A DNA stretch of 64,000 nucleotides from contig NZ_AP018150.1 of the NCBI RefSeq assembly GCF_003966915.1, positions 1,984,001-2,048,000 on the forward strand, read 5' to 3'. Below, piece after piece: positions 42,239-52,228 of the stretch. The notes beneath the pieces were generated by a model that saw only the letters and a program-made list of their open reading frames with translations, was not told the DNA's origin and made no database searches. Position 1 is the stretch's first letter. Each line of letters begins with the position of its first letter. Made by a program: the position numbers and the translations under genes. The stretch is from Mycoavidus cysteinexigens. GTDB lineage: Bacteria > Pseudomonadota > Gammaproteobacteria > Burkholderiales > Burkholderiaceae.

Positions 42239-43542
42239 CATTTCTTTCCTGCCTCTTCGTCCCACTTCCTCAACAGAGCCAGCTTCTCGCCAATCTTAAT
42301 TTCCAAGCCTCTTGGGGTTGGTTGATACCAGCCCGGCTCTGTCATGCCGTCAGGCAAATAGGCCTCACCGGCAGCATAGGCATTGGGTTCATCATGAGCA
42401 TATCGGTATTCATGCCCATAGCCCAGTTCCTTCATTAATTTGGTAGGAGCATTGCGCAGGTGAACCGGCACTTCGCGGCTCTTGTCCTGCTTCACGAAGG
42501 CTCTAGCCTGGTTGTAGGCGTTGTAGCCAGCATTGCTTTTGGCGGCAACAGCCAAGTAGATCACTGCTTGGCCTAGTGCCAGCTCGCCTTCGGGGCTTCC
42601 CAACCGTTCATAGGTGAGAGCCGCATCGTTGGCAATCTGCATCGCCTTTGGGTCAGCAAGCCCGATGTCTTCCCAGGCCATGCGTACGATCCGTCTTGCC
42701 AGATACCGCGGATCAGCCCCACCGTCCAGCATTCTCGTTAACCAATAGAGAGCAGCATCAGGATGCGAACCACGCACCGACTTGTGCAAGGCCGAGATCT
42801 GGTCATAGAAATTGTCCCCACCCTTGTCGAAACGCCGACTGTTTAAGGTCAAGGCGTTCTGAATGAAATCGGCGTCAATTTTCTTAACATCAGCAACGCC
42901 CGCAGCCGTTTGACACTGTTCCAGCAGGTTCAAGAGTCTTCTAGCATCACCGTCTGCATAACCAATGATGGTGCCCCTTGCCAATTCATCAAACTCAAGA
43001 TGATCCAGTACTTTTTCTTGCGCTCTCTTCAAGAGTTGTTTTAACTCTTCTTCTGTCAACGACTTCAGCACGTAGACCTGTGCACGTGACAGCAAGGCCG
43101 AGTTCACTTCAAAAGAAGGGTTCTCAGTCGTGGCGCCAATAAACGTCACCAAGCCACTTTCCGCATAAGGAAGAAGAGCGTCTTGTTGGGACTTATTGAA
43201 CCTGTGAATCTCGTCTACGAACAAGATGGTGTGCTTGCCCATCGCCAAGTTCTGTTCTGCCTGCTCCATAGAGGCCCTGATATCTTTCACGCCCGAAAAC
43301 ACTGCGGATAGGGCTATGAACTCGCACTTGAAGGCCGTGGCCGTGAGCCTTGCTAAGGTGGTCTTACCAACACCCGGCGGCCCCCAGAGGATCATAGAGT
43401 GCGGCTTGCCCGACTGGAAAGCCAGTCTTAGGGGCTTGCCTTCACCTAGTAGATGAGACTGCCCAATCACCTCGTCCAAGGCCTTAGGGCGAAGGGCTTC
43501 AGCGAGTGGTGCAGCAGGCTTCTGTGCGAACAGATCAGACAC
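42238..43542 (-). CDS. rarA: Replication-associated recombination protein A (AAA+ ATPase)
   Basis: A 434-residue RarA/MgsA. Walker A is GPPGVGKTTLARL, Walker B ILFVDEIHRFNKSQQDALL, sensor 1 FIGATTENPSFEV; the tetramerisation part and RGSHPDAALYWLTRML follow. RarA acts at stalled forks and binds SSB. Position between lolA and serS is normal. Codon use differs from the neighbours: Lys is often AAG and Arg often AGA or AGG (for example both Arg in DARRLL), where ftsK and serS prefer AAA and CGC. That hints at replacement by a homologue from another lineage; it was judged by eye. Confidence 0.93.
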   Translation of the reverse strand: MSDLFAQKPAAPLAEALRPKALDEVIGQSHLLGEGKPLRLAFQSGKPHSMILWGPPGVGKTTLARLTATAFKCEFIALSAVFSGVKDIRASMEQAEQNLAMGKHTILFVDEIHRFNKSQQDALLPYAESGLVTFIGATTENPSFEVNSALLSRAQVYVLKSLTEEELKQLLKRAQEKVLDHLEFDELARGTIIGYADGDARRLLNLLEQCQTAAGVADVKKIDADFIQNALTLNSRRFDKGGDNFYDQISALHKSVRGSHPDAALYWLTRMLDGGADPRYLARRIVRMAWEDIGLADPKAMQIANDAALTYERLGSPEGELALGQAVIYLAVAAKSNAGYNAYNQARAFVKQDKSREVPVHLRNAPTKLMKELGYGHEYRYAHDEPNAYAAGEAYLPDGMTEPGWYQPTPRGLEIKIGEKLALLRKWDEEAGKK

Positions 43543-43590
43543 GGCTTGCCCTTACAGAACATAAGGCACGAAGATGAGGCGCGATACAGT

Positions 43591-44298
43591 TTATCCCTGA
43601 ACCACGTCTACGTCTTGCGGCACCGTGAATTTAAAGCGATCAGGAGGTATGCTCGGGTTTTTCTTCATATCTGTGAAAACCAATAAAGTGACGTTTCCAA
43701 ACAGATCAAATAATTTCATGGCCTCTAAATTTCCTTTTCGAAAGCCTATGAGAATGCGTTGAAATTGCGTGTCAGCAGCTCTGGGTTTTAGCTCAAGCCA
43801 ATTTAATCCTGCTTCTTTACCAATATCGCGCAACTTAAAATTTTTATTAAGATCATTGCTGCCAAACAAAATCGCTGCCGGGCTGACCCCTAGCACACCG
43901 TCAAGCTTACGCTTGATAACTTGCTTGAGCTCTTTATCGTACACATAAAAATATGTACCGTCAGACTGCAAAATTTGGCGAGAAGGCTCTTCATAAGTCC
44001 AAATAAATTTACCGGGCCGCTCAAATAAGAAGAAGCCGCTTGATTTGCAGCATGCTTCTCGCGGCCAGGTACCCGGATCATTCACATCTTTCATGCGCTT
44101 TGGATCAGTTTTAATCTGCTGCTGCACAAAATGGCCTTTCGCCGTTTGTACTTGGACAATAAAATTATTGAGCTGCTCAGTAGCGGCAGGAGACTCACTA
44201 GCATAGACAGGCGACAAAACATTGATCGCTATGAATACCGCCGTTAGTCTTTTAAGTCCAAGTTTAATCTTTAATAAAGTTGCTGTTTTAAGCTTCAT
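43591..44298 (-). CDS. lolA: Outer-membrane lipoprotein carrier LolA
   Basis: A 235-residue periplasmic chaperone: signal peptide to about residue 33 (IAINVLSPVYASES), then the LolA half-barrel with GFFLFERPGKFIWTYEEP, YFYVYDKELKQV and SPAAILFG. It takes lipoproteins from LolC/D to LolB. Between the first strand (KGHFVQQQ) and SSGFFLFERP there is an extra basic segment of about ten residues with a CC pair, which most LolA proteins lack. Possible disulfide or structural insert; effect unknown. It starts 12 bases after the ftsK stop, so the two are cotranscribed. Confidence 0.9.
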   Translation of the reverse strand: MKLKTATLLKIKLGLKRLTAVFIAINVLSPVYASESPAATEQLNNFIVQVQTAKGHFVQQQIKTDPKRMKDVNDPGTWPREACCKSSGFFLFERPGKFIWTYEEPSRQILQSDGTYFYVYDKELKQVIKRKLDGVLGVSPAAILFGSNDLNKNFKLRDIGKEAGLNWLELKPRAADTQFQRILIGFRKGNLEAMKLFDLFGNVTLLVFTDMKKNPSIPPDRFKFTVPQDVDVVQG

Positions 44299-44310
44299 TG
44301 CTTGCCCCGT

Positions 44311-46659
44311 CTAATTTGAATCACGATTTGGCACCAAAATTTCACGGTTGCCATTTGCCGACATGGTCGATATTAACCCTGCCTGCTCCATTTGTTCAAG
44401 TAAACGAGCGGCGCGATTATAGCCAATGCGCAAATGACGCTGCACCAGCGAAATGGATGCGCGCCGATGTTTGATGACAATTTCAACGGCTTGATCATAG
44501 AGTGGATCTGCTTCAGCGCTTTGCCCCCCCCCATTGAGACTGCCCGTTTCTTCATCCATCTCGTTATTCACGCCGCCCTCCAGAATACCCTCAATATAAT
44601 TGGGCTCTCCCTGCCCTTTGAGTTTTTCGACCACGCGGTGTACTTCGTCATCCGCCACAAAAGCACCATGTACCCGCACTGGCAAACCCGTGCCAGGCGG
44701 CAGATACAGCATATCGCCCATGCCCAATAGCGATTCAGCGCCTTGTTGATCCAAGATCGTGCGTGAGTCGATTTTTGATGAAACTTGAAAAGCCATACGC
44801 GTCGGCACATTGGCTTTAATTAAGCCCGTGATAACATCGACGGACGGCCGTTGCGTCGCAAGAATCAAGTGAATGCCCGCAGCTCTGGCTTTTTGGGCGA
44901 TGCGCGCAATCAATTCTTCGACTTTTTTGCCAACTACCATCATGAGATCTGCCAACTCATCAATCACCACCACAATATGCGGCAGCCGCTCAAGCGGCTC
45001 AGGCGCATCTGGCGTCAGGCTAAATGGGTTCGGGAGGGTCTCTTCGCGCTTGTGCGCCTCATCCAGCTTATGGTTATAACCACCGAGGTTACGCACACCA
45101 AGCTTACTCATTAATTTATAACGGCGCTCCATCTCAGCGACCGTCCAATTTAATGCATGCCCGGCTTGCCGCATATCGGTCACCACCGGACATAACAGAT
45201 GCGGCACGCCATCATAAACACTCATCTCAAGCATCTTCGGATCGATCAAAATCATCCTAACCTGCTCAGCCGTTGCTTTATATAGCAACGATAAAATCAT
45301 CGCGTTAATTCCGACGGATTTACCCGACCCAGTCGTGCCGGCTACCAGCAGATGCGGCATTTTGGCTAAATCAGCAACGATAGGCTTGCCGCTAATATCT
45401 TTACCCAGTGCAATCGTCAGCGCTGAAGTAGCGGCAGCATACGCTTCAGAACCTAAAATTTCAGATAAACGGACGGTTTGGCGACGTAAATTGGGCAATT
45501 CAAGGCCCATATAATTTTTGCCCGGAATGGTCTCCACGACGCGAATTGACACCAACGAAAGCGAACGCGCTAAATCCTTTGCTAGGTTAACAACCTGACT
45601 CCCCTTAACACCCACCGCCGGCTCGACTTCATAGCGTGTGATCACAGGTCCCGGATAAGCCGCAATCACGACGACGTCAACGCCAAAGTCTTTTAATTTT
45701 TTTTCGATCAAACGTGAAGTAAATTCAAGGGTGTCCGCCGAGATCGTTTCTTGCACAGCTGACGGCGCATCAAGTAACGCAAGCGGCGGCAAAATGCTAT
45801 CAGGCAAATCATGAAAAAGCGCTTGCTGCTTTTCTTTTTCAATCCGCTCGGATTTCACCACCGGGTTGACTGCCTGCACAATCCGCACCGGCTCATGTTC
45901 TTCAACTCGCACGCGATCTTGCTCAAGCCTGCCTTCACGGCGGACTGCAGCAACCTCGCCTACTTTTCGATCACGGCGCGCTTCATAGCGCATTTTAATG
46001 AACCTCAGCGCAGCGATAATCCCATCCCCAATACGCTCAACTGCATTTAACCAAGAAAAGCGAAAAAATAGCGAGCCCCCAATCGCCAACAGCAGCAAAA
46101 GCGCCAGCGTACCGCCCGTGAAGCCCAGAGCATGCAAGACTTGCGCCGCTACCGCATCCCCCAGCACACCGCCAGGCACACGCGGCAAGTTAGCGGATAA
46201 GGACCAGAGCCGCATTGACTCAAGCCCAACGCTAGCAATTAAGATTAACGCGAAAGAAAATAATTCAAGCAGCCAGCCCCCCTCCGGCAAGGGCGCATGC
46301 AATTGCTGCGTTGTTGCCGAGGGCTTTTGGCTGAGCTCAGGCTGCCCCGGAGCGCGTGCTATGCGCCAGTAACCCAAGACCACCCGACGCCCAAACAATA
46401 CCACCCACCAATAAGCTGAAAAGCCGAAGAACAAGAGCAAAATATCCGCCATCCATGCCCCTACGCGCCCTCCCCAATTAGCAATATGGTTAGCCTGCAC
46501 AGCATGGGTCCAGCTTGGATCCAATGGACTATAGCTAATCAGCGCCATCAACAGCAAAAATACACACGCAAGCTGCAGCAGCCAGCGAATTTCAATAACC
46601 AGGTGAGAGATCCGGCGCGGCAACGCCTGTGCACTATAAGAAAAAGAAGATTTCGCCAT
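44311..46659 (-). CDS. ftsK: DNA translocase FtsK
   Basis: A 782-residue FtsK. Four N-terminal membrane spans (to about 215) anchor it at the septum; a short linker leads to the motor with [15 protein letters not shown] (Walker A) and [15 protein letters not shown] (Walker B). The C-terminal gamma winged helix ([20 protein letters not shown]) reads KOPS-type DNA signals. FtsK pumps chromosome termini through the septum and activates XerCD at dif. A 1.7-2.4 kb length is short-linker type, as in many beta-proteobacteria. It heads ftsK-lolA-rarA and is divergent from trxB. Confidence 0.95.
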   Translation of the reverse strand: MAKSSFSYSAQALPRRISHLVIEIRWLLQLACVFLLLMALISYSPLDPSWTHAVQANHIANWGGRVGAWMADILLLFFGFSAYWWVVLFGRRVVLGYWRIARAPGQPELSQKPSATTQQLHAPLPEGGWLLELFSFALILIASVGLESMRLWSLSANLPRVPGGVLGDAVAAQVLHALGFTGGTLALLLLLAIGGSLFFRFSWLNAVERIGDGIIAALRFIKMRYEARRDRKVGEVAAVRREGRLEQDRVRVEEHEPVRIVQAVNPVVKSERIEKEKQQALFHDLPDSILPPLALLDAPSAVQETISADTLEFTSRLIEKKLKDFGVDVVVIAAYPGPVITRYEVEPAVGVKGSQVVNLAKDLARSLSLVSIRVVETIPGKNYMGLELPNLRRQTVRLSEILGSEAYAAATSALTIALGKDISGKPIVADLAKMPHLLVAGTTGSGKSVGINAMILSLLYKATAEQVRMILIDPKMLEMSVYDGVPHLLCPVVTDMRQAGHALNWTVAEMERRYKLMSKLGVRNLGGYNHKLDEAHKREETLPNPFSLTPDAPEPLERLPHIVVVIDELADLMMVVGKKVEELIARIAQKARAAGIHLILATQRPSVDVITGLIKANVPTRMAFQVSSKIDSRTILDQQGAESLLGMGDMLYLPPGTGLPVRVHGAFVADDEVHRVVEKLKGQGEPNYIEGILEGGVNNEMDEETGSLNGGGQSAEADPLYDQAVEIVIKHRRASISLVQRHLRIGYNRAARLLEQMEQAGLISTMSANGNREILVPNRDSN

Positions 46660-46825
46660 GAGCCAATATTTACTATTTCCAGCTTAAGAAGTCAACGCCA
46701 AGAGATTAAGGCCGTTTAGACTGAAAACGGGCGCGCGCAGAGGCTGAAATTAATCCGCAACGCAACACTATGCGGTTATAAATACGCACAATCGCATAAG
46801 CTGACACGCTTAAACAAACATATAA

Positions 46826-47827
<1,002 letters not shown>

Positions 47828-47868
47828 TCAATCAGTGCGTCAAGCACTTCCTCTCTAATCTCGACCGT

Positions 47869-47891
47869 GCAGGCCACCTAAAATGGCCTGC
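47869..47891 (+). terminator. Hairpin after trxB
   Basis: GCAGGCCA (47869-47876) pairs with TGGCCTGC (47884-47891) about 40 bases after the trxB stop. No T-run follows, so it may be a rho-dependent end or stabilising hairpin. The remaining spacer to 48142 shows no gene. Confidence 0.45.
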
Positions 47892-48142
47892 CAAGTCAAG
47901 CGAAATACTATTTCTTCATCCACACAAAATAAGCCCCACTCCTGCCCCTAAACAGCGCATTACTGGCTTAAGGCTGCGATCGATAAACATAGCTACAGCG
48001 ATGAGTGAGCAATAAATATAAAAAATCCATTAATACCCGCTGCCCGCCCACCCAATTTATAACTTTTGGCGTATATCAAAACCAAAGCCGAGCGTATACA
48101 GTAGATTAAATCATCCATTCACTGAGTTCTTAAAAGATTCTC

Positions 48143-49102
48143 ATGGCGAATTTAATCAGTACGCCCCGCTCCCATGCCGATGAAGCCTGGAAGAGCGCAT
48201 TAGATGTCTACTTTCGAGAGTTCATGCAATTTTTCTATCAGGAAATTGCGGCTCAAATTGCCTGGGACGCTCAGTATCAAACGTTGGATAAGGAGCTGCA
48301 AAGCCTGAGCGTAAAAAGCCAAGTGGGTAAAAAGCTCGTAGATAAATTGCTTAGAGTGCGCTTAAAAAGTGGGGCAACCTGCTTCGTGCTATTACATGTC
48401 GAGTTTCAGGGCCACTATGAGGTTGACTTTGCGCAGCGGCTTTTTGAATATTTTTACCGCTTATATGATCGTTACCGACAGCCGGTCCTCACGATGGCGG
48501 TTTTAACCGATGAGCGCTGTAACTGGCGCCCTAAAAGCTATCCGATGCAAGTCTGCGGTCATAAAGTGAACCATTTTCGCTTTCTAACCAGCAAACTCAT
48601 CGACTATCGAGCGCAACGCGCCACTTTATTAGAGCACTCTAACCCATTTGGCACGATCGTGGCTGCGCATCTTGCGGCGTTGGAGACGCGTAGTGATCCC
48701 AATGCACGTTACCAGCATAAATTTGCGTTAATGCGGCAGTTATATCAAAAAGGGTTAACGCGAGAAGCGATTTTCAATCTGTGTCATTTTATCGAAGGGG
48801 TATTGACATTACCTAAAGAGTTTTAAATTATCTACAATAGTTCAATTAAACAACTTGAAGGAGAACGTAACATGCCGTATATGATAAGTTTCGAGCGCAT
48901 TGGCAGAGAACAGGGTAGAAAGCAGGGCCTTGCAGAAGGTGTGCAACGAGGCCAATCTACGTTGTTAAAAACTCTGTTAGAAAACAAATTTGGTTTGTTG
49001 GCTGAGCCATATCAGCAACGGCTGAATAAAGCCAATGTAGATACCTTACAGCAGTGGGGTAAACGCACTCTCATCGCTCAAACGCTTGATGAAGTTTTTT
49101 AA
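48143..49102 (+). pseudogene. Rpn-type PD-(D/E)XK nuclease/putative transposase, split by one stop
   Basis: Two segments in the same frame (48143-48826 and 48872-49102) join into a normal-length (about 319 residue) Rpn-like protein. The catalytic part has KLVDKLLRV and FVLLHVEFQG (D and E-x-Q). The C-terminal part (NMPYMISFERIGREQGRKQG, then TLQQWGKRTL) is the usual tail. Between them LTLPKEF is followed by TAA (48824-48826) and then reads IIYNSSIKQLEGERNMPYM in frame, matching the usual linker. A single base change would restore the frame. The second segment also has its own GGAG and ATG, so two proteins could be made. Rpn proteins promote RecA-independent recombination. Confidence 0.85.
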
Positions 49103-49224
49103 AATGATTTGTTTGGCGCATCTGTTGCCAACAATCTATTCGCGCCGATGATGAAAATGATGCAAGTCAGAAGGCAAACTAAAATTTTTAATCGGCGCCA
49201 ATTAATCGCAGATAGCATAATTGT

Positions 49225-50892
49225 TCATAGTACTTCGCTAAAGCCCGAAGTGATCGGATAACGCCAGTCGCGCCCAAAGGCGCGCGCAGTAATGCGCGGG
49301 CCGATCGGCGCTTGACGCCGTTTGTATTCGTTTTGTTTAATCAGCCGCGTGATGCGCGCAACGTCTGCTGGCTCAAATCCAGCGGCCACAATGTCAGCAC
49401 CTGAATGGCCTGCTTCCATATATAGCTGCATAATCGCGTCTAAAATTTCGTAAGGAGGCAGGCTGTCTTGATCAATTTGATTCGGCCGCAACTCAGCAGA
49501 AGGCGCACGCGTTAGAATGCGCTCAGGAATAATTTGCTTAAACGCAAAAGCGTCGCTGGTGTTCCGGTAATGGCACAGCCGGTAGACTAAAGTCTTGGCA
49601 ATATCTTTAAGCACAGCGAAACCGCCTGCCATATCGCCATATAACGTGCAATACCCGACAGCCATTTCACTCTTATTACCTGTAGTGAGCACAAGCCAGC
49701 CTAATTTATTCGATAGCGCCATCAATAAGGTACCGCGGATGCGGGCCTGAATATTTTCTTCTGTCGTATCTGCGGCTAATCCATCAAAGACCTGAGCAAG
49801 CGATAAACGAAACGCTTCAAATGCGGGAGTGATTGCAATTTCGTCATAGCGAACCTTGAGACGGCCCACCATCTCACGCGCATCGATCACTGAAATCTCA
49901 GCGGTGTAGGGTGATGGCATCATCACTGCGCGGACACGTTCTGACCCGAGTGCATCGCATGCAATGGCCAATACCAGTGCCGAATCGACGCCGCCTGACA
50001 GTCCAATCAGTACGCCCGGGAAACCGTTTTTTTCTACATAATCACGCACACCCAGTACCAGTGCGGCATAGACTTGCGCCTCGAGAGAAGATTCCGGCGC
50101 AATTTTGCTAGGTTGGGGCGTTATTCCATCAAACTCAACCAACGCAACACCGGCTTCAAATTGCGGCATCCGAGCGACACACTCCCCTTGCGCATTACAG
50201 ACAAAAGAGCCCCCATCAAACACCAGCTCATCTTGCGCCCCAGCATAGTTTACGTAAACCAATGGCAACCCGCTTTCTCGGATGCGCGCGCGCACTATTT
50301 CTAGGCGCAAATTATCCTTGCCAAGGTGATAGGGCGAACCATTTGGAACCAGCAAAAGCTGTGCGCCTGCAGTTTTCGCTTGTTGTACTGCAGTCGGATA
50401 CCAAATATCTTCACAAATCAGGACTGCGCAGCGTACACCCTCTAGTTCAAAAACGTAAGGCTTTGGGTCTGTCGCAAAATAGCGTCTTTCGTCAAACACC
50501 TCGGTATTGGGCAACTCTTGTTTGAAGTATGTGCCAAGCACGCGACCTTCTCGTAAAACCGAAACCGCATTAAATGTATCGCTTGGCGGCACGTTGGATT
50601 TAAGCGGCCGGTTTTCATGCGCATTCATCCGATAGGGATGGCCCACTACGACGTGCAACCCTTCGAAGGCGCTTAATTCAGAGGCAAGTTGCGCTAGCGC
50701 CGCCGCGCTAGCGGCGTAAAATGATGGACGCAACAATAAATCTTCAGGCGGATAGCCAGATAAGGCCAGCTCTGGCATGATGACTAAATGAGCGCCCTGC
50801 TGATAAGCATCACGCGCAGCCGCAACCATGATTTTTAGATTACCAACGAAATCACCAACCGTTACATTGATTTGAGCAAGGGCAATACGCAT
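49225..50892 (-). CDS. nadE: Glutamine-dependent NAD+ synthetase
   Basis: A 555-residue two-domain NadE. The N-terminal nitrilase-like glutaminase (about 1-270) has Glu in VIMPELALSGYPPEDLL, Lys in YFKQELPNTEVFDE and Cys in CAVLICEDIWYP. The synthetase domain starts LIGLSGGVDSALVLAI (PP-loop) and has LTTGNKSEMAVGY. It makes NAD from deamido-NAD using glutamine. It lies before secG where many Burkholderia have nuo genes, so the local order is rearranged. Confidence 0.95.
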   Translation of the reverse strand: MRIALAQINVTVGDFVGNLKIMVAAARDAYQQGAHLVIMPELALSGYPPEDLLLRPSFYAASAAALAQLASELSAFEGLHVVVGHPYRMNAHENRPLKSNVPPSDTFNAVSVLREGRVLGTYFKQELPNTEVFDERRYFATDPKPYVFELEGVRCAVLICEDIWYPTAVQQAKTAGAQLLLVPNGSPYHLGKDNLRLEIVRARIRESGLPLVYVNYAGAQDELVFDGGSFVCNAQGECVARMPQFEAGVALVEFDGITPQPSKIAPESSLEAQVYAALVLGVRDYVEKNGFPGVLIGLSGGVDSALVLAIACDALGSERVRAVMMPSPYTAEISVIDAREMVGRLKVRYDEIAITPAFEAFRLSLAQVFDGLAADTTEENIQARIRGTLLMALSNKLGWLVLTTGNKSEMAVGYCTLYGDMAGGFAVLKDIAKTLVYRLCHYRNTSDAFAFKQIIPERILTRAPSAELRPNQIDQDSLPPYEILDAIMQLYMEAGHSGADIVAAGFEPADVARITRLIKQNEYKRRQAPIGPRITARAFGRDWRYPITSGFSEVL

Positions 50893-50971
50893 TTTTATTT
50901 TTCTTTAGAATAGACTATCTCACCTTGCTAGCTCATGCCTCGATGTCTTGCGGGTTAGCTTGCATTCAATT

Positions 50972-51340
50972 TTACTTTGGCACATCTTGACCTGGTGCGG
51001 GCGCATCGACCGGGGGCAAAGCCGCTTTGCCCGCATTGGCGCCAGCAGATGCAGGCGCCGGCGTAATTACGCCTTCCAAGACGCCGGCTGAAGCTTTAGG
51101 CTTATGCGAGCCAATAAAAGTCAAACTAAGCGTAGAGATAAAGAAAATGACCGCCAATATTGCCGTTGTGCGAGATAAAAAATTCGCCGCACCGGTTGCG
51201 CCAAAAAGACTGCCGGATGAACCGCTGCCAAATGCTGCGCCCATATCAGCACCTTTACCGTGCTGCAACAACACTAAACCAATAATGCCAAGCGCGGATA
51301 AGAATTGCGCAACAAAAATCAAATTTTTTAACACCAGCAT
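50972..51340 (-). CDS. secG: Protein-export membrane protein SecG
   Basis: A 122-residue SecG: two membrane spans (VAQFLSALGIIGLVLLQ and ILAVIFFISTLSLTFIG) around the conserved GKGADMGAAFGSGSSGSLFG loop, then an Ala/Pro-rich tail typical of beta-proteobacteria. It assists SecYE/SecA export. tpiA lies 47 bases upstream on the same strand, the usual pairing. The tRNA-Leu that often follows secG in relatives is absent here. Confidence 0.93.
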   Translation of the reverse strand: MLVLKNLIFVAQFLSALGIIGLVLLQHGKGADMGAAFGSGSSGSLFGATGAANFLSRTTAILAVIFFISTLSLTFIGSHKPKASAGVLEGVITPAPASAGANAGKAALPPVDAPAPGQDVPK

Positions 51341-51387
51341 GGATTCACCTTAATCTATAAAACATATTCAGAAATGATTGCGAGCGC

Positions 51388-52158
51388 CTAGGCTTGCGCT
51401 GCTTGGCAAATCGCAAGGAAATCTCCAGCTTGCAACGAAGCGCCCCCCACTAAGCCCCCATCCACTCCTGGCTCAGCCAATAGTGCGCGGGCATTGTCTG
51501 GCTTCATACTTCCTCCATACAGCACCCTAACGTGAGCCAGCTTAGCATCCACCGCAGCCAATATACGGCGCAAAAACAGATGCACTGAAGATACTTCTTG
51601 CACAGTTGCGCTCTTGCCCGTGCCAATCGCCCAAACCGGCTCATAGGCGAGCACCATACGCTCTGCTTGGGCAACCGTCAGGGCAGTCAGTACCGCTTGT
51701 AACTGCTGGCCAAGCACCTGCTCAGTCTGTCCAGCTTCACGTTCAGCCAAGGTTTCACCCACGCAAATAATTGGCGTCAAGCCAGCTTCAAGCGCGCGCT
51801 TTGCCTTAAGCACCACTTGCTCGTTGCTTTCTTGATGATATAAACGTCGCTCTGAATGCCCGACAATCACCCAACGCGCGCCAAATTCGGCCACCATCGA
51901 CCCCGCCACTTCGCCCGTATAAGCGCCTGCTAAATGCGCCGAGAGATCCTGCGCCCCCCACGCAACGCAGCTCTGCTGCAACAGGGTTTGGACTTGAGCC
52001 AGATATGGAAATGGCACACATACGGCAGTCAGCACAGAAGCATTAAGTTTAGCCGCGCCTGCCGCGAGTGCGTTTAATAGAAGCGCATTTCCAGCCAAGC
52101 TGCCATGCATCTTCCAATTACCGACAATAAGTTTGTTCTTAGATTCTAAAAGTTTCAT
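51388..52158 (-). CDS. tpiA: Triosephosphate isomerase
   Basis: A 256-residue TIM barrel with the active-site Lys in VGNWKMHGS, His in VIVGHSERRLYH and Glu in LAYEPVWAIGTGKSA, and the phosphate loop VLYGGSMKPDN and GGLVGGASL. It interconverts dihydroxyacetone phosphate and glyceraldehyde 3-phosphate. In Burkholderia its upstream neighbour is qor; here a large helicase gene has been inserted between them on the other strand. Confidence 0.96.
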   Translation of the reverse strand: MKLLESKNKLIVGNWKMHGSLAGNALLLNALAAGAAKLNASVLTAVCVPFPYLAQVQTLLQQSCVAWGAQDLSAHLAGAYTGEVAGSMVAEFGARWVIVGHSERRLYHQESNEQVVLKAKRALEAGLTPIICVGETLAEREAGQTEQVLGQQLQAVLTALTVAQAERMVLAYEPVWAIGTGKSATVQEVSSVHLFLRRILAAVDAKLAHVRVLYGGSMKPDNARALLAEPGVDGGLVGGASLQAGDFLAICQAAQA

Positions 52159-52228
52159 TTATATAATGATAACATTTGTCATGACTTCAAGCTTATAAGA
52201 TCAAACAGATATTAAAGGTCGGGGGAAA

